From CBDHFF01 sp965262395 (GTDB lineage: Bacteria; Pseudomonadota; Alphaproteobacteria; Rickettsiales; Anaplasmataceae): DNA of 64,000 bases. Shown piece by piece: positions 56,488-64,000 of the stretch. Both the position numbers and the translations under genes were made by a program. How positions within the stretch are numbered: position 1 is the first letter of the stretch; each line of letters begins with the position of its first letter. Below the pieces are notes generated by a model. The model was not told the DNA's origin. It worked only from the letters and a program-made list of their open reading frames with translations, and ran no database searches. The DNA lies in NCBI GenBank assembly GCA_965262395.1, contig OZ253531.1, positions 1,612,001 to 1,676,000 of the forward strand, written 5' to 3'.

Positions 56488-56675
56488 AAAGTGACCACAG
56501 GAGAGATGTGATCGACCGAGAAATTCATGACATTCTCAATCTAATCGTCGACAATTTATACCTATCATGAATATGACGACAATTTTGTTCTGTTTTTGTG
56601 TATGGGTTAAGGTAACGCCTAGCATACATCTAGATGATTATCCTCTGTCCATATGCTGAAGCAATTATTAATTTC
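56488..56675. other. spacer
   Basis: No gene or clear terminator between the Pro-rich protein gene and the next promoter. Confidence 0.3.
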
Positions 56676-56704
56676 TTGAGTATATATTGATATTATTGTA
56701 TAAT
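56676..56704 (+). promoter_or_regulatory. sigma70-type promoter
   Basis: TTGAGT (56676-56681), 17-base spacer, TATAAT (56699-56704), shortly before the coiled-coil gene starting at 56722 or 56737. Confidence 0.65.
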
Positions 56705-56721
56705 TAATACACCATTAATGT

Positions 56722-58050
56722 GTGAGAAAACTTGATATGAATGGCGCTGAAACCTTAGATCCACAAGCTGAGGATAAAGACAAGGCTATAGTGGAGTATA
56801 GTAATAAGCACTCAGAACGCAGCAAAGATTTGACTCGAAGAAATAGAGCTGCGTTGATGAAACATTATATCAGGCCTAATATAAAGAAACAAGAACAAGG
56901 AATCAAAGTATCACAGGAAGAGCTTAAAGTACTAAATAGAAAGTTAACACAATACCATTCTGAAGAAAAACAGTCTAAGATTGAATCAATAAAAGATCAA
57001 GTAGCAATAGCACAGAAAAACCTAATGTGCCTACAAGACACACACTTGTTAGCCTTAAAAAAATACTTAACAACCTTAAACACAGTAAATGAAGAGGATC
57101 TAGATGATCCAATTCTAGATGATGGCGATAAAAATTTTGTATGCAGCACCTTGTCTGTACAAGAAATGAAGATTACTACCCGAGTTATTGAATACTTAAG
57201 AGGCAATGTTACTGGTGCAGCATTGAGTAACAAGGAGAGAAATGCTTTTATATCAAGATATGAGCTAATAGACTCAGAATTCAGCAAAGGATTGACTCAA
57301 GCAGAAAGAATTACACGCATAAAAGGTCTTACAGATGCAAGCACACAGAGCTATCAACAAGATAAGGAACGATTACAGAAGGAACTTGCAGAACTCTCTG
57401 CAAAACTCTCTGCAGATTCAACTCAAATGAGCCCTGAGGACAAAAGATTGTGTACCAGAGAAATACGCTCAATAGACGCTAAATTAGAATTGATACCTGA
57501 CAACCTATTGTGGATACAGGAAGAACGGGAACTCGCCTTAAAAAAGGTAGGGAACGAACATCAACAAATCCGAACCAGAAAGGTAAACAATTACTTAGCT
57601 GCTTTTAAGCCGCTATACGAGACATTGCAGGAAATCAATCCTACCTATAACAAAGAAGAATCTCTCCCAGGGGCAACTAGGCTCTTAGAGTCACGTAGGA
57701 GAGAAGAATTTTTCTTAAAGAAAACTAAGGAAAAAGTTATTCTCTTAAAGATAGTTGGGAGAGCGCTTAAGCTAGAGAAAGAGTTTAGAGACCTGGACAA
57801 TAAAATGCAAGAAAAATACACTGAAGATTATAACGAAATGTGTACAACAATTATAGAAAAATATAAGAAGCTGAGATTTACAGTGGAAAACTATACTCAA
57901 TTAATGCAACAATTAGGGTACAATGTCCCTGTGTACGTCCAAGGTCATTCATGTCAGCCGCTGGAAGTTACAGCAGCAAACTATAAACCATTAGAGCAAA
58001 GTTCTAGTGATTGCACCATCTATGTGAATTCGAGTTTTGGACCTGATTAA
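56722..58050 (+). CDS. long coiled-coil protein
   Basis: A 442-residue highly charged helical protein from GTG 56722 (ATG 56737 is an alternative). Several coiled-coil stretches are visible: residues about 50-100 (KKQEQGIKVSQEELKVL), 215-240 (KERLQKELAELSAKLSA), and 325-390. No membrane segment or known enzymatic motif. The next gene follows directly and is of the same type, so they may be cotranscribed. Composition resembles structural or effector coiled-coil proteins of intracellular bacteria; function unknown. Confidence 0.6.
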   Translation: MRKLDMNGAETLDPQAEDKDKAIVEYSNKHSERSKDLTRRNRAALMKHYIRPNIKKQEQGIKVSQEELKVLNRKLTQYHSEEKQSKIESIKDQVAIAQKNLMCLQDTHLLALKKYLTTLNTVNEEDLDDPILDDGDKNFVCSTLSVQEMKITTRVIEYLRGNVTGAALSNKERNAFISRYELIDSEFSKGLTQAERITRIKGLTDASTQSYQQDKERLQKELAELSAKLSADSTQMSPEDKRLCTREIRSIDAKLELIPDNLLWIQEERELALKKVGNEHQQIRTRKVNNYLAAFKPLYETLQEINPTYNKEESLPGATRLLESRRREEFFLKKTKEKVILLKIVGRALKLEKEFRDLDNKMQEKYTEDYNEMCTTIIEKYKKLRFTVENYTQLMQQLGYNVPVYVQGHSCQPLEVTAANYKPLEQSSSDCTIYVNSSFGPD

Positions 58051-58099
58051 TACCCTACTAAATAAAATACATTTAACAACAACAAAAATAGGAAAAAAA

Positions 58100-59038
58100 A
58101 TGGCTGAATCAATAATGAATGCAGAGAAAAAACTATTAGAAAAAAAGAAGCTGATAGCGCAATTACTTGCTATGAGGGATGATCCAGCAGGGCAAGACAA
58201 ACTGATAAAGGACAATCTTAATGCGAAGATAGCACAAATTACTGAATTACACATAAAGCGAGGTGAAGCACTAAGAGAAGAACACACAGAATCGTCGGAA
58301 CTCAAGAATCAAGAGAAAAAACTATTAGAAAGAAAGAAGCTGATGAAGGAAATACGTAAGGGGGATGATAAGCTAGCAGAGCAAATGCTACTGCAAGAGG
58401 CCAAGAAGGCAGCAAGTCCTCAAACATCAGCGAGCCAAGCAGGGCTGGCATTAAATAAAGCATGTCAACAGAGATTGATAACAGAAGCACAGAGGCCGAA
58501 GGCTGGCCTAGTTAACTCGAAGCTAAGCATAAAAATAAAAGAGGCAGGAGCATTAATAGAGCACGAACTTAGACTAACGGAAAAACTAACCAAGGAGAGG
58601 GAGGCAACATGCTTCTTGCAGGAATACCAAGTCCAGCCGGGGAAGGCAGAAGGCTTATTGCAGCAATGCCAAGTCCAGTGTGAAGCAATAGATGGAGTAC
58701 GAGCGCAATTATCTGATTGCACAGTCGAGTTGCGAAAATGCCGGGACAGGGATGCAGAAATGAATACAGGATCAAGGAGATTAGCTGACACATACAAGAC
58801 TGCAGAAGAAGAAGAATCGACAAGAAAAATGCTGGATAAAAAAAGAAGTGAGCTTATAAATTCGCTAATAAAATTAGGTGCAACAATTACTTTGCAAACA
58901 GAAGGTTTTGGGTCTGCTATTAAGGACATCTCACAAGAGTTAGAGGCATCAAGAGCAACGAAGCTGGTGCCAGTAGAACAGAAACAGGAAGAAGCTAAGA
59001 TCAACGTCCCGATAGATGTCAAAGAGAGAGTAATTTAA
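58100..59038 (+). CDS. coiled-coil protein with internal repeat
   Basis: A 312-residue charged protein. The ATG at 58100 has AGGA upstream; a TTG at 58037 overlapping the previous gene is less likely. The N-terminus contains a duplicated motif, AEKKLLEKKKLIAQ at residues 8-21 and QEKKLLERKKLMKE at about 71-84, so an old tandem duplication is probable. The rest is helical, with several Cys near residues 195-235 and an Ile/Leu-rich end. No signal peptide. Likely a partner of the preceding coiled-coil gene by position only. Confidence 0.6.
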   Translation: MAESIMNAEKKLLEKKKLIAQLLAMRDDPAGQDKLIKDNLNAKIAQITELHIKRGEALREEHTESSELKNQEKKLLERKKLMKEIRKGDDKLAEQMLLQEAKKAASPQTSASQAGLALNKACQQRLITEAQRPKAGLVNSKLSIKIKEAGALIEHELRLTEKLTKEREATCFLQEYQVQPGKAEGLLQQCQVQCEAIDGVRAQLSDCTVELRKCRDRDAEMNTGSRRLADTYKTAEEEESTRKMLDKKRSELINSLIKLGATITLQTEGFGSAIKDISQELEASRATKLVPVEQKQEEAKINVPIDVKERVI

Positions 59039-59061
59039 CCAACTGAATAAGCAAGAGGAAA

Positions 59062-59097
59062 TAATCATCAGTATACTAGAAGACATACTGATGATTA
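59062..59097. terminator. hairpin after the coiled-coil genes
   Basis: A perfect 13-bp stem (taatcatcagtat with atactgatgatta) closes a 10-base loop, 24 bases after the stop codon. No T-run follows on the plus strand, so it may be an mRNA 3' stabiliser or a weak terminator rather than a standard one. Confidence 0.5.
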
Positions 59098-60004
59098 AGA
59101 AAACAGAGAAATACAGATAAAAGAAATGGACCATCAAGAAAATAAAATTGCTTATAAAACACAACAACAGACCAACCAAGAATTCAAAAAATAGAAGAAG
59201 GTCTAAATGACGATAAAAAGCTCACATCAAATAAAGATAATTATAAAATGATATGAAATATCACAAGGTAAATTGTTCTAACTAGAAAGAGAAATACACA
59301 CAGCAACAACAGATGTTATAGTGACTAATCTATCCTCCTTTGCTCTATTGCAGGGGGTGCATTTCAGATTTATAAATGCACACAAATTACGATAAGTAAT
59401 CAAATTAAGTGCCGATAAAGATATTATAGAAATAGCCAGCAGAATTATTGAGTAATTGTATAGCACTTGCAATGCCGAATAGAGGCATGCTCTTAACATC
59501 TCAAAATGATAGCGTATGCTCTGGAAATAGATAGCATAGAAGAAAGCAGAAATATTTTAGATAATATAACCAAAAGATATCTGAAAATCATTCCATTATC
59601 CCTCTCTTACTTAAAGCCATATAATAGAGAAAGAAAATGATGAATAAGCCTGATACAAAAATAGAAAAATCCACTACTGTTATTATCTCAGCATCTGCAA
59701 CAATATTTATCTATGCATTATAGATCTACATTGTGACCGCACTGAAACCAAAATATTATTAAATCAGATGCCTATTATATAAATTCAAGCAATACAAATA
59801 TAGCCTGGCGCTTCTGGCGTTCACAAAAATAGGTATGATCTAAGCATTAAACTGATTTAAGCAATCTATTAATATTTCTAAATAGGATTATGAATATAAT
59901 CACCCTAAATTACCATGGACTCTAGTGATGATATAAAACAATTATCTTGTAAATCGGGTCAATTAAATTAATATAAGTGGGTAATATGGTCTAATTGTCT
60001 TGCT
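59098..60004. other. non-coding region before the ABC transporter
   Basis: About 0.9 kb with no supported gene. A minus-strand frame (59278-59499, 73 codons) has a hydrophobic segment (YSIILLAISIISLSAL) but no ribosome-binding site or recognisable family, so I leave it out. No repeats or RNA gene are evident. Confidence 0.45.
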
Positions 60005-61741
60005 ATGATAGATTCTAAATCTGATGTTATTAAAAGTTATCTGAAACCGCTCATACCAAATCTAATATCTCTGTCATTATGCACTATAGGTGTTGCACTG
60101 ACTTTTATATACATGGGATCATTAATAAGATCATTTGTTGATGACAGCGGCATTGTAGGCACAGAAAATTCAATATTCATTCATATAGCTCTGGCAATTA
60201 TTATAATATCTTCTTTGATCTTTGGTAGAATGTATATAGGCCATCAAACAGGTGAAAAAATAATATGCAAACTAAAAAAAGATATATTTTCTAATCTACT
60301 ATACCAAGATCAAACATTTTTTGAATCAGCTAGGATATCAGAAATATCTAATATTATTTCAACAGAAACTAATATATTACAAACTTTCATTAGCAATAAT
60401 CTACCCATAGCCCTGAGAAGCACTATTGTCTTCATTGGTAGCTTAATTATGATAGTAAGCACCAGCCCTGAACTCACTATGTACACCGCATTATTAGTAT
60501 CCATATTCATATTATCAGTATTTGCAATAGCCAAGAAGGTAAAATCATTTTCGAGAGAAGCAGTAAAAAGAACAGCAATTACCAATGGCAACGTAGGAGA
60601 GATTCTAAAAAATATTAAAATCATACAATCTTTTGTCTTCGAGAAGATAGAGCATATGAAATTCACCCAAGATATAGATAATGATCATAAGATGAATCAA
60701 AAATACATCTTAATGCGCTCTGTATTAGTCTCTGCTGTAACATTTTTAATGACTAGTTCTATATCCCTTATATTATGGCTTGTTTATAATACCAATCTTA
60801 GCACGCAAATCACTCCTGGGGATTTATCCAGCTTCATCTTCTATTCTGTACTAATAGCTGGGTCAGTAAACAACGTGACTGATATGTATGGACACATACA
60901 GAGAGCCATAAGTTCTGTGGAGATGCTATTAGAGTTACTGAATAATAAGACGTTCATAATATACAATGATCCCATTATTGAAAATCCAGAGATTATAGAG
61001 GGTGCAATAGAAATGGATAGTGTTAGTTTCAGCTATCCATCAACCATAGATGTTGACACCATATCCGATCTATCTATTACAATTAAGCCACGTAGTACCG
61101 TAGCTCTTGTTGGACACTCTGGCGCTGGAAAAAGCACAATATTTAATTTATTACTAAGATTTTATGATTACAAATCTGGTACTATAAAAATAGATAACAT
61201 TGATATAAGATCAATCAAATTAGAAAAACTAAGATCAATTTTTGGTTCCGTAGAACAGGAACCAGTCATCTTTTCTAAGACCATCAGAGAAAATTTACTC
61301 TATGGTAAAATTGATGCTACGGAAGCAGAAATAATTGAGGCAACGAAAGCAGCATACGCTTATGAATTCATTAATAACATGAAAGATGGGTTGGACACAT
61401 TTGTTGGTGAAAACGGCACAAGATTGTCTGTTGGACAGAAACAAAGATTAACTATAGCCAGAATAATTCTACAAAAACCAAAGATATTATTGCTAGATGA
61501 GGCAACATCCTCTTTAGATGCAGAGAGTGAATCATTGATACAGCAGGCATTACCAAGGATCATGCGTAACTGCACTAATATAATTATAGCACATCGAATA
61601 TCAACTATAGTGAATGCAGATGCAATTGCTGTAATAGACCAAGGTAAGATTGTAGAGATAGGAACACACGAAGAATTGATGAGAAAGAACGGCGCATATA
61701 CGAAGCTAGCAAAATTGCAATTTCTGGATCGCAAATCCTAG
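60005..61741 (+). CDS. ABC transporter, MsbA-type fused permease/ATPase
   Basis: A 578-residue half transporter. The N-terminal 310 residues hold about six membrane helices (for example LISLSLCTIGVALTFIYMG); the C-terminal ATPase domain shows Walker A GHSGAGKST, the Q loop (FGSVEQEP), signature LSVGQKQR, Walker B ILLLDEAT and the H loop IAHRIST. Domain order and length match lipid A flippase MsbA and related multidrug exporters; works as a homodimer in the inner membrane. The exact substrate cannot be read from the sequence. Confidence 0.92.
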   Translation: MIDSKSDVIKSYLKPLIPNLISLSLCTIGVALTFIYMGSLIRSFVDDSGIVGTENSIFIHIALAIIIISSLIFGRMYIGHQTGEKIICKLKKDIFSNLLYQDQTFFESARISEISNIISTETNILQTFISNNLPIALRSTIVFIGSLIMIVSTSPELTMYTALLVSIFILSVFAIAKKVKSFSREAVKRTAITNGNVGEILKNIKIIQSFVFEKIEHMKFTQDIDNDHKMNQKYILMRSVLVSAVTFLMTSSISLILWLVYNTNLSTQITPGDLSSFIFYSVLIAGSVNNVTDMYGHIQRAISSVEMLLELLNNKTFIIYNDPIIENPEIIEGAIEMDSVSFSYPSTIDVDTISDLSITIKPRSTVALVGHSGAGKSTIFNLLLRFYDYKSGTIKIDNIDIRSIKLEKLRSIFGSVEQEPVIFSKTIRENLLYGKIDATEAEIIEATKAAYAYEFINNMKDGLDTFVGENGTRLSVGQKQRLTIARIILQKPKILLLDEATSSLDAESESLIQQALPRIMRNCTNIIIAHRISTIVNADAIAVIDQGKIVEIGTHEELMRKNGAYTKLAKLQFLDRKS

Positions 61742-61827
61742 CCTAGCAGTTAATTAATAATTAAAAAGTAGAATGTCTTCAGGATATATCAGGAAAAGTT
61801 ATCATGAGTAATATTTACAGATAATTG

Positions 61828-61908
61828 ATGGTGTTGCTCATCCCTTTATTGTTATGCCAATGTTATGAAACATATAGCTATATGCCTTATAACATACCCA
61901 GTGATTAA
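61828..61908 (+). pseudogene. severed lipoprotein leader
   Basis: A short frame encodes a typical lipoprotein signal (LLIPLLLCQC) and stops at TAA 61906 after 26 codons. The following sequence, in another frame, reads as a Pro/Asn/Thr-rich linker (from about 61907) that runs without a stop into the gene at 62118. I infer one original lipoprotein gene broken by a frameshift in the repeats around attaatccaccctctaa. Confidence 0.4.
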
Positions 61909-62117
61909 TCCACCCTCTAACATACCCACAATCAACTAATCCTCCCGATCGTACGATTAATCCACCCTCTAATACACTGAATAACCCCAATAATACTATA
62001 AATGTTAAACCTGCCACACCTAATCCAACCCCTGCACCCAGACCTCTAATACCTTACACGACATGGCGCAGTACGAACACGAAGGATCCAATCACTGATA
62101 TTTCTTCCTATGTATTA

Positions 62118-62582
62118 ATGACCCCCAGCGTGTGGCTTGGTTCACGGATAATGTTCGTGTACTCTCAAAATACTCTTGACACTCAAGGTACTCAAGGTGC
62201 TATTGATACTACTGATACTCAAGATACCAAGAAATATACCATATATCTTCTTTTCAGCACTAAAGATTTTCTGCGCCGTGGAGATTCTCTCAAAATTAGG
62301 ATTGGCAGCAACACACATAGGACTCTAAAATGCGCATATATTTTACCAGATAATATTAAATCTGGTCTTTATAATGACTGTGTGGTTACTGATTATTCTG
62401 CTATCAAATCTATATTAAAGGAGATAATAGCAAGTAATGAAAATGAGATCTTATGCAGGATAATAACTAATTTTTCAGCTTCTCTAGATGGTGGCCTGAA
62501 ATATTATGCTTCAGCCTTGCTAGATCGCCTTAACCAAGATGAACAAGCAGGAAGGATCAGAACCGATGGAATAATAAATTAG
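62118..62582 (+). CDS. hypothetical protein, probably the body of a frameshifted lipoprotein
   Basis: A 154-residue frame from ATG 62118, but the same frame is open upstream to about 61907 with a Pro/Asn/Thr-rich linker and no start codon, so the real N-terminus is likely the leader at 61828 in another frame. Near its start lies a DTQGTQGAIDTTDTQDT low-complexity stretch. The rest has beta strands (YTIYLLFSTKDFL) and a helical end. Family not recognised. It may be a pseudogene or, if the frameshift is reversible, a phase-variable surface protein. Confidence 0.45.
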   Translation: MTPSVWLGSRIMFVYSQNTLDTQGTQGAIDTTDTQDTKKYTIYLLFSTKDFLRRGDSLKIRIGSNTHRTLKCAYILPDNIKSGLYNDCVVTDYSAIKSILKEIIASNENEILCRIITNFSASLDGGLKYYASALLDRLNQDEQAGRIRTDGIIN

Positions 62583-62955
62583 GAACCAATGGATTAAGAA
62601 ATTAGAAACCAATGAGGTAGGAAATCAGAGCCAATGGATTAAGAAATTAGAAACCAATGAGGTGGGAAATCAGAGCCAATGGATTAAGAAATGAGAATCA
62701 ATGGATTAAGAAATTAGAAACCAATGAGGTGGGAAATCAGAGCCAATGAAGTGACAAATTAGAAACCAATGAGGTGGGAAATTAGAGCCAAGAAATGAGC
62801 CAATGGACTAAGAGCCAATGGACTAAGAAATCAGAGCCAATGGACTAAGAAATCAGAGCCAATGAGGTGGGAAATCAGAGCCAATGGACTAAGAAATTAG
62901 AGCCAATGGACTAAGAAATCAGAGCCAATGGACTAAGAAATTAGAGCCAATGGAC
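62583..62955. repeat. 22-bp tandem array with variants
   Basis: More than ten units of the type agagccaatggactaagaaa and its variants (gaaaccaatgaggtgggaaat) follow directly after the stop codon at 62582. The unit length equals that of the unrelated array at 28608-28856. Most frames are closed by TAA or TAG within each unit. Confidence 0.9.
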
Positions 62956-62959
62956 TGCA

Positions 62960-63187
62960 ATGAAGGAAAATGAGATGATCACTGTAGCAACCTGGGCTGA
63001 TTTCGGAAAGATAATGAAAATCAGTATGTATCCAGGACCCAGGTTTACCTCTACACTAATTCGTTACCTCATCATACCTTCCAAAAATTAAAGCTTATTA
63101 AGGAAATTTTCTGCAGATCCTATAACTAATGAGGATGAGGCCAGCAAAGAGCGATTGAAGAAATATTATAAGATTATTATTCAATGA
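62960..63187 (+). pseudogene. short gene remnant with one internal stop
   Basis: The frame reads MKENEMITVATWADFGKI and continues to TAA at 63089, then stays open in the same frame for another 31 codons (FSADPITNEDEASKERLKK) to TGA at 63185. The protein-like composition on both sides suggests a 75-codon piece of a larger gene interrupted by one nonsense change, perhaps the end of the lipoprotein gene at 62118 separated from it by repeat expansion. Not recognised. Confidence 0.3.
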
Positions 63188-63218
63188 CAAGAGTCCTGAA
63201 CTCAATATTCTTATAATA

Positions 63219-64000
63219 TTACTGCAACATACTTAATATATTTTGCTGAGCAGAGTAATTGATACTTCCCGATATATGTATCTTCTTAATACCTTTCTTA
63301 TATATGCTCTCTAACACATATTCTGGTCTCATCACCATCGCAATTGCATTATAGTTATCTCTGTTGACTTCATATGGATTCGCTCCATATTCCCGCAATT
63401 TATCCACGATACGAATAACTGTACTTTCTGTGAATTGTTTATTAGGAGCATATTTTGTCTGTATTGCATATAACAATTCAATAGCAAACATCAAGGGGTT
63501 CCAAACATTACTACAACATGATTGATTCACATCTACACCACGCTCAATAAGCTCTAACACCACTTTACCTTCTAAGTCGCCGTTCAATACACCCCATTTT
63601 ATTGCATAAATTAATGGCGTCCTTCTACCACCAGAGCCTCTAGAAGAGCTCGTGCTATGCATATCTGCACCATTATTTATTAACTCTAGCACCGCTCTAT
63701 ATTTACCCATCTTAGCAGCCAACATTAAGGGAGTACGCTCCCAGCAAAGATCACCAAGATAAATCTGATCACGCACCATTGTATGCTTACTTTCTCTAAT
63801 GTTTACTAAATCTAAACCAGGATTATCCTTTATCAATGATCTCATTTTTATATAGTCACCATTAAACGCTGCGTACAGCATCTCACGCTCAACTTCTGCA
63901 ATAACGCTATGATCCTCAAGATTTTTGAGATGTCTTATCTCACTCACCGAAAATGCCACAGAGGAAAGTAGTAAGAATAATATAATAAACGAAAGATGAT
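63219..64000 (-). CDS. exported ankyrin-repeat protein, start outside the window
   Basis: The frame is open through the right edge. Codons in the last 40 bases encode a hydrophobic leader (LSFIILFLLLSSVAFS), a likely signal peptide whose start codon lies beyond 64000, so the GTG at 63959 is not the real start. The rest contains ankyrin repeats: RTPLMLAAKMGKYRAVLELI, RTPLIYAIKWGVLNGDLEG with VVLELIERGVDVN, and WNPLMFAIELL. A further degenerate repeat lies near the C-terminus (YGANPYEVNRDNYNAI). Ankyrin proteins of intracellular bacteria often bind host proteins; with an apparent Sec leader this one would be exported to the periplasm or beyond. Confidence 0.8.
   Translation of the reverse strand, partial: HLSFIILFLLLSSVAFSVSEIRHLKNLEDHSVIAEVEREMLYAAFNGDYIKMRSLIKDNPGLDLVNIRESKHTMVRDQIYLGDLCWERTPLMLAAKMGKYRAVLELINNGADMHSTSSSRGSGGRRTPLIYAIKWGVLNGDLEGKVVLELIERGVDVNQSCCSNVWNPLMFAIELLYAIQTKYAPNKQFTESTVIRIVDKLREYGANPYEVNRDNYNAIAMVMRPEYVLESIYKKGIKKIHISGSINYSAQQNILSMLQ

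Noticed and set aside
59278..59499. Minus-strand 73-codon frame with a hydrophobic segment
   Set aside because: No ribosome-binding site or family, and AT-rich spacer easily yields such frames; could be revisited with expression data.

Overview
The window reads as the chromosome of an AT-rich, host-associated alphaproteobacterium, most likely a member of the Rickettsiales. This is inferred from an alphaproteobacterial NDUFS6-like zinc-finger protein, a mitochondrial-type NADP isocitrate dehydrogenase, an alphaproteobacterial-type uracil-DNA glycosylase, HemJ, CarD, IscX, HflK/HflC/HtrA, a lone flagellar flgB, ankyrin and coiled-coil proteins, and long non-coding spacers. No rRNA gene is present, so the genus cannot be fixed; Midichloriaceae is a guess based on the flagellar gene plus pdxJ and bioF.

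Layout. 1-5.1 kb: lineage-specific coiled-coil or serine-rich proteins around pyrD. 5.3-10 kb: uracil-DNA glycosylase, NDUFS6-like zinc finger, bioF-hemJ, Xaa-Pro aminopeptidase. 10-12.8 kb: a decayed, gene-poor stretch. 12.8-18.4 kb (minus strand): tRNA-Met, rpsF-rpsR-rplI, and a tight rsfS-orf84-dnaE group. 18.5-25.6 kb (plus strand): grpE-trpS, hflK-hflC-orf-htrA, icd, tRNA-Ser. 25.6-33.2 kb: a decayed tyrosine-recombinase gene next to tRNA-Ser, two tandem arrays and a giant repetitive protein with an internally duplicated domain and nuclear-signal-like basic patches; this looks like an eroded island. 33.9-41.5 kb: DEAD-box helicase, cold-shock protein, then a redox/oxylipin-like block (1-Cys peroxiredoxin, catalase-family protein, cyclooxygenase-like haem peroxidase, beta-propeller). 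41.9-44.7 kb: a lipoprotein and a larger paralogue sharing an RPW-x-DP motif. 45.7-53.9 kb: UbiH-like monooxygenase, CarD, flgB-iscX-pdxJ, a eukaryotic-like tyrosine phosphatase, Rho, YbeY. 54-64 kb: a repeat-flanked dUTPase, a lipoprotein, coiled-coil proteins, an MsbA-type ABC transporter, eroded genes and a secreted ankyrin protein running off the right edge.

Three themes stand out. First, many unrelated tandem arrays, with units clustered at 78-87 bp plus two unrelated 22-bp families, sit just beyond gene ends; one is built from the 3' end of flgB and one carries a DnaA-box-like site every 84 bp. Second, adjacent catalase-like and cyclooxygenase-like genes suggest fatty-acid hydroperoxide (oxylipin) chemistry. 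Third, several genes look like host-directed effectors (tyrosine phosphatase, giant basic-patch protein, ankyrin and coiled-coil proteins), some with repeat-associated frameshifts.

All functional calls come from motif reading alone; no database search was run.
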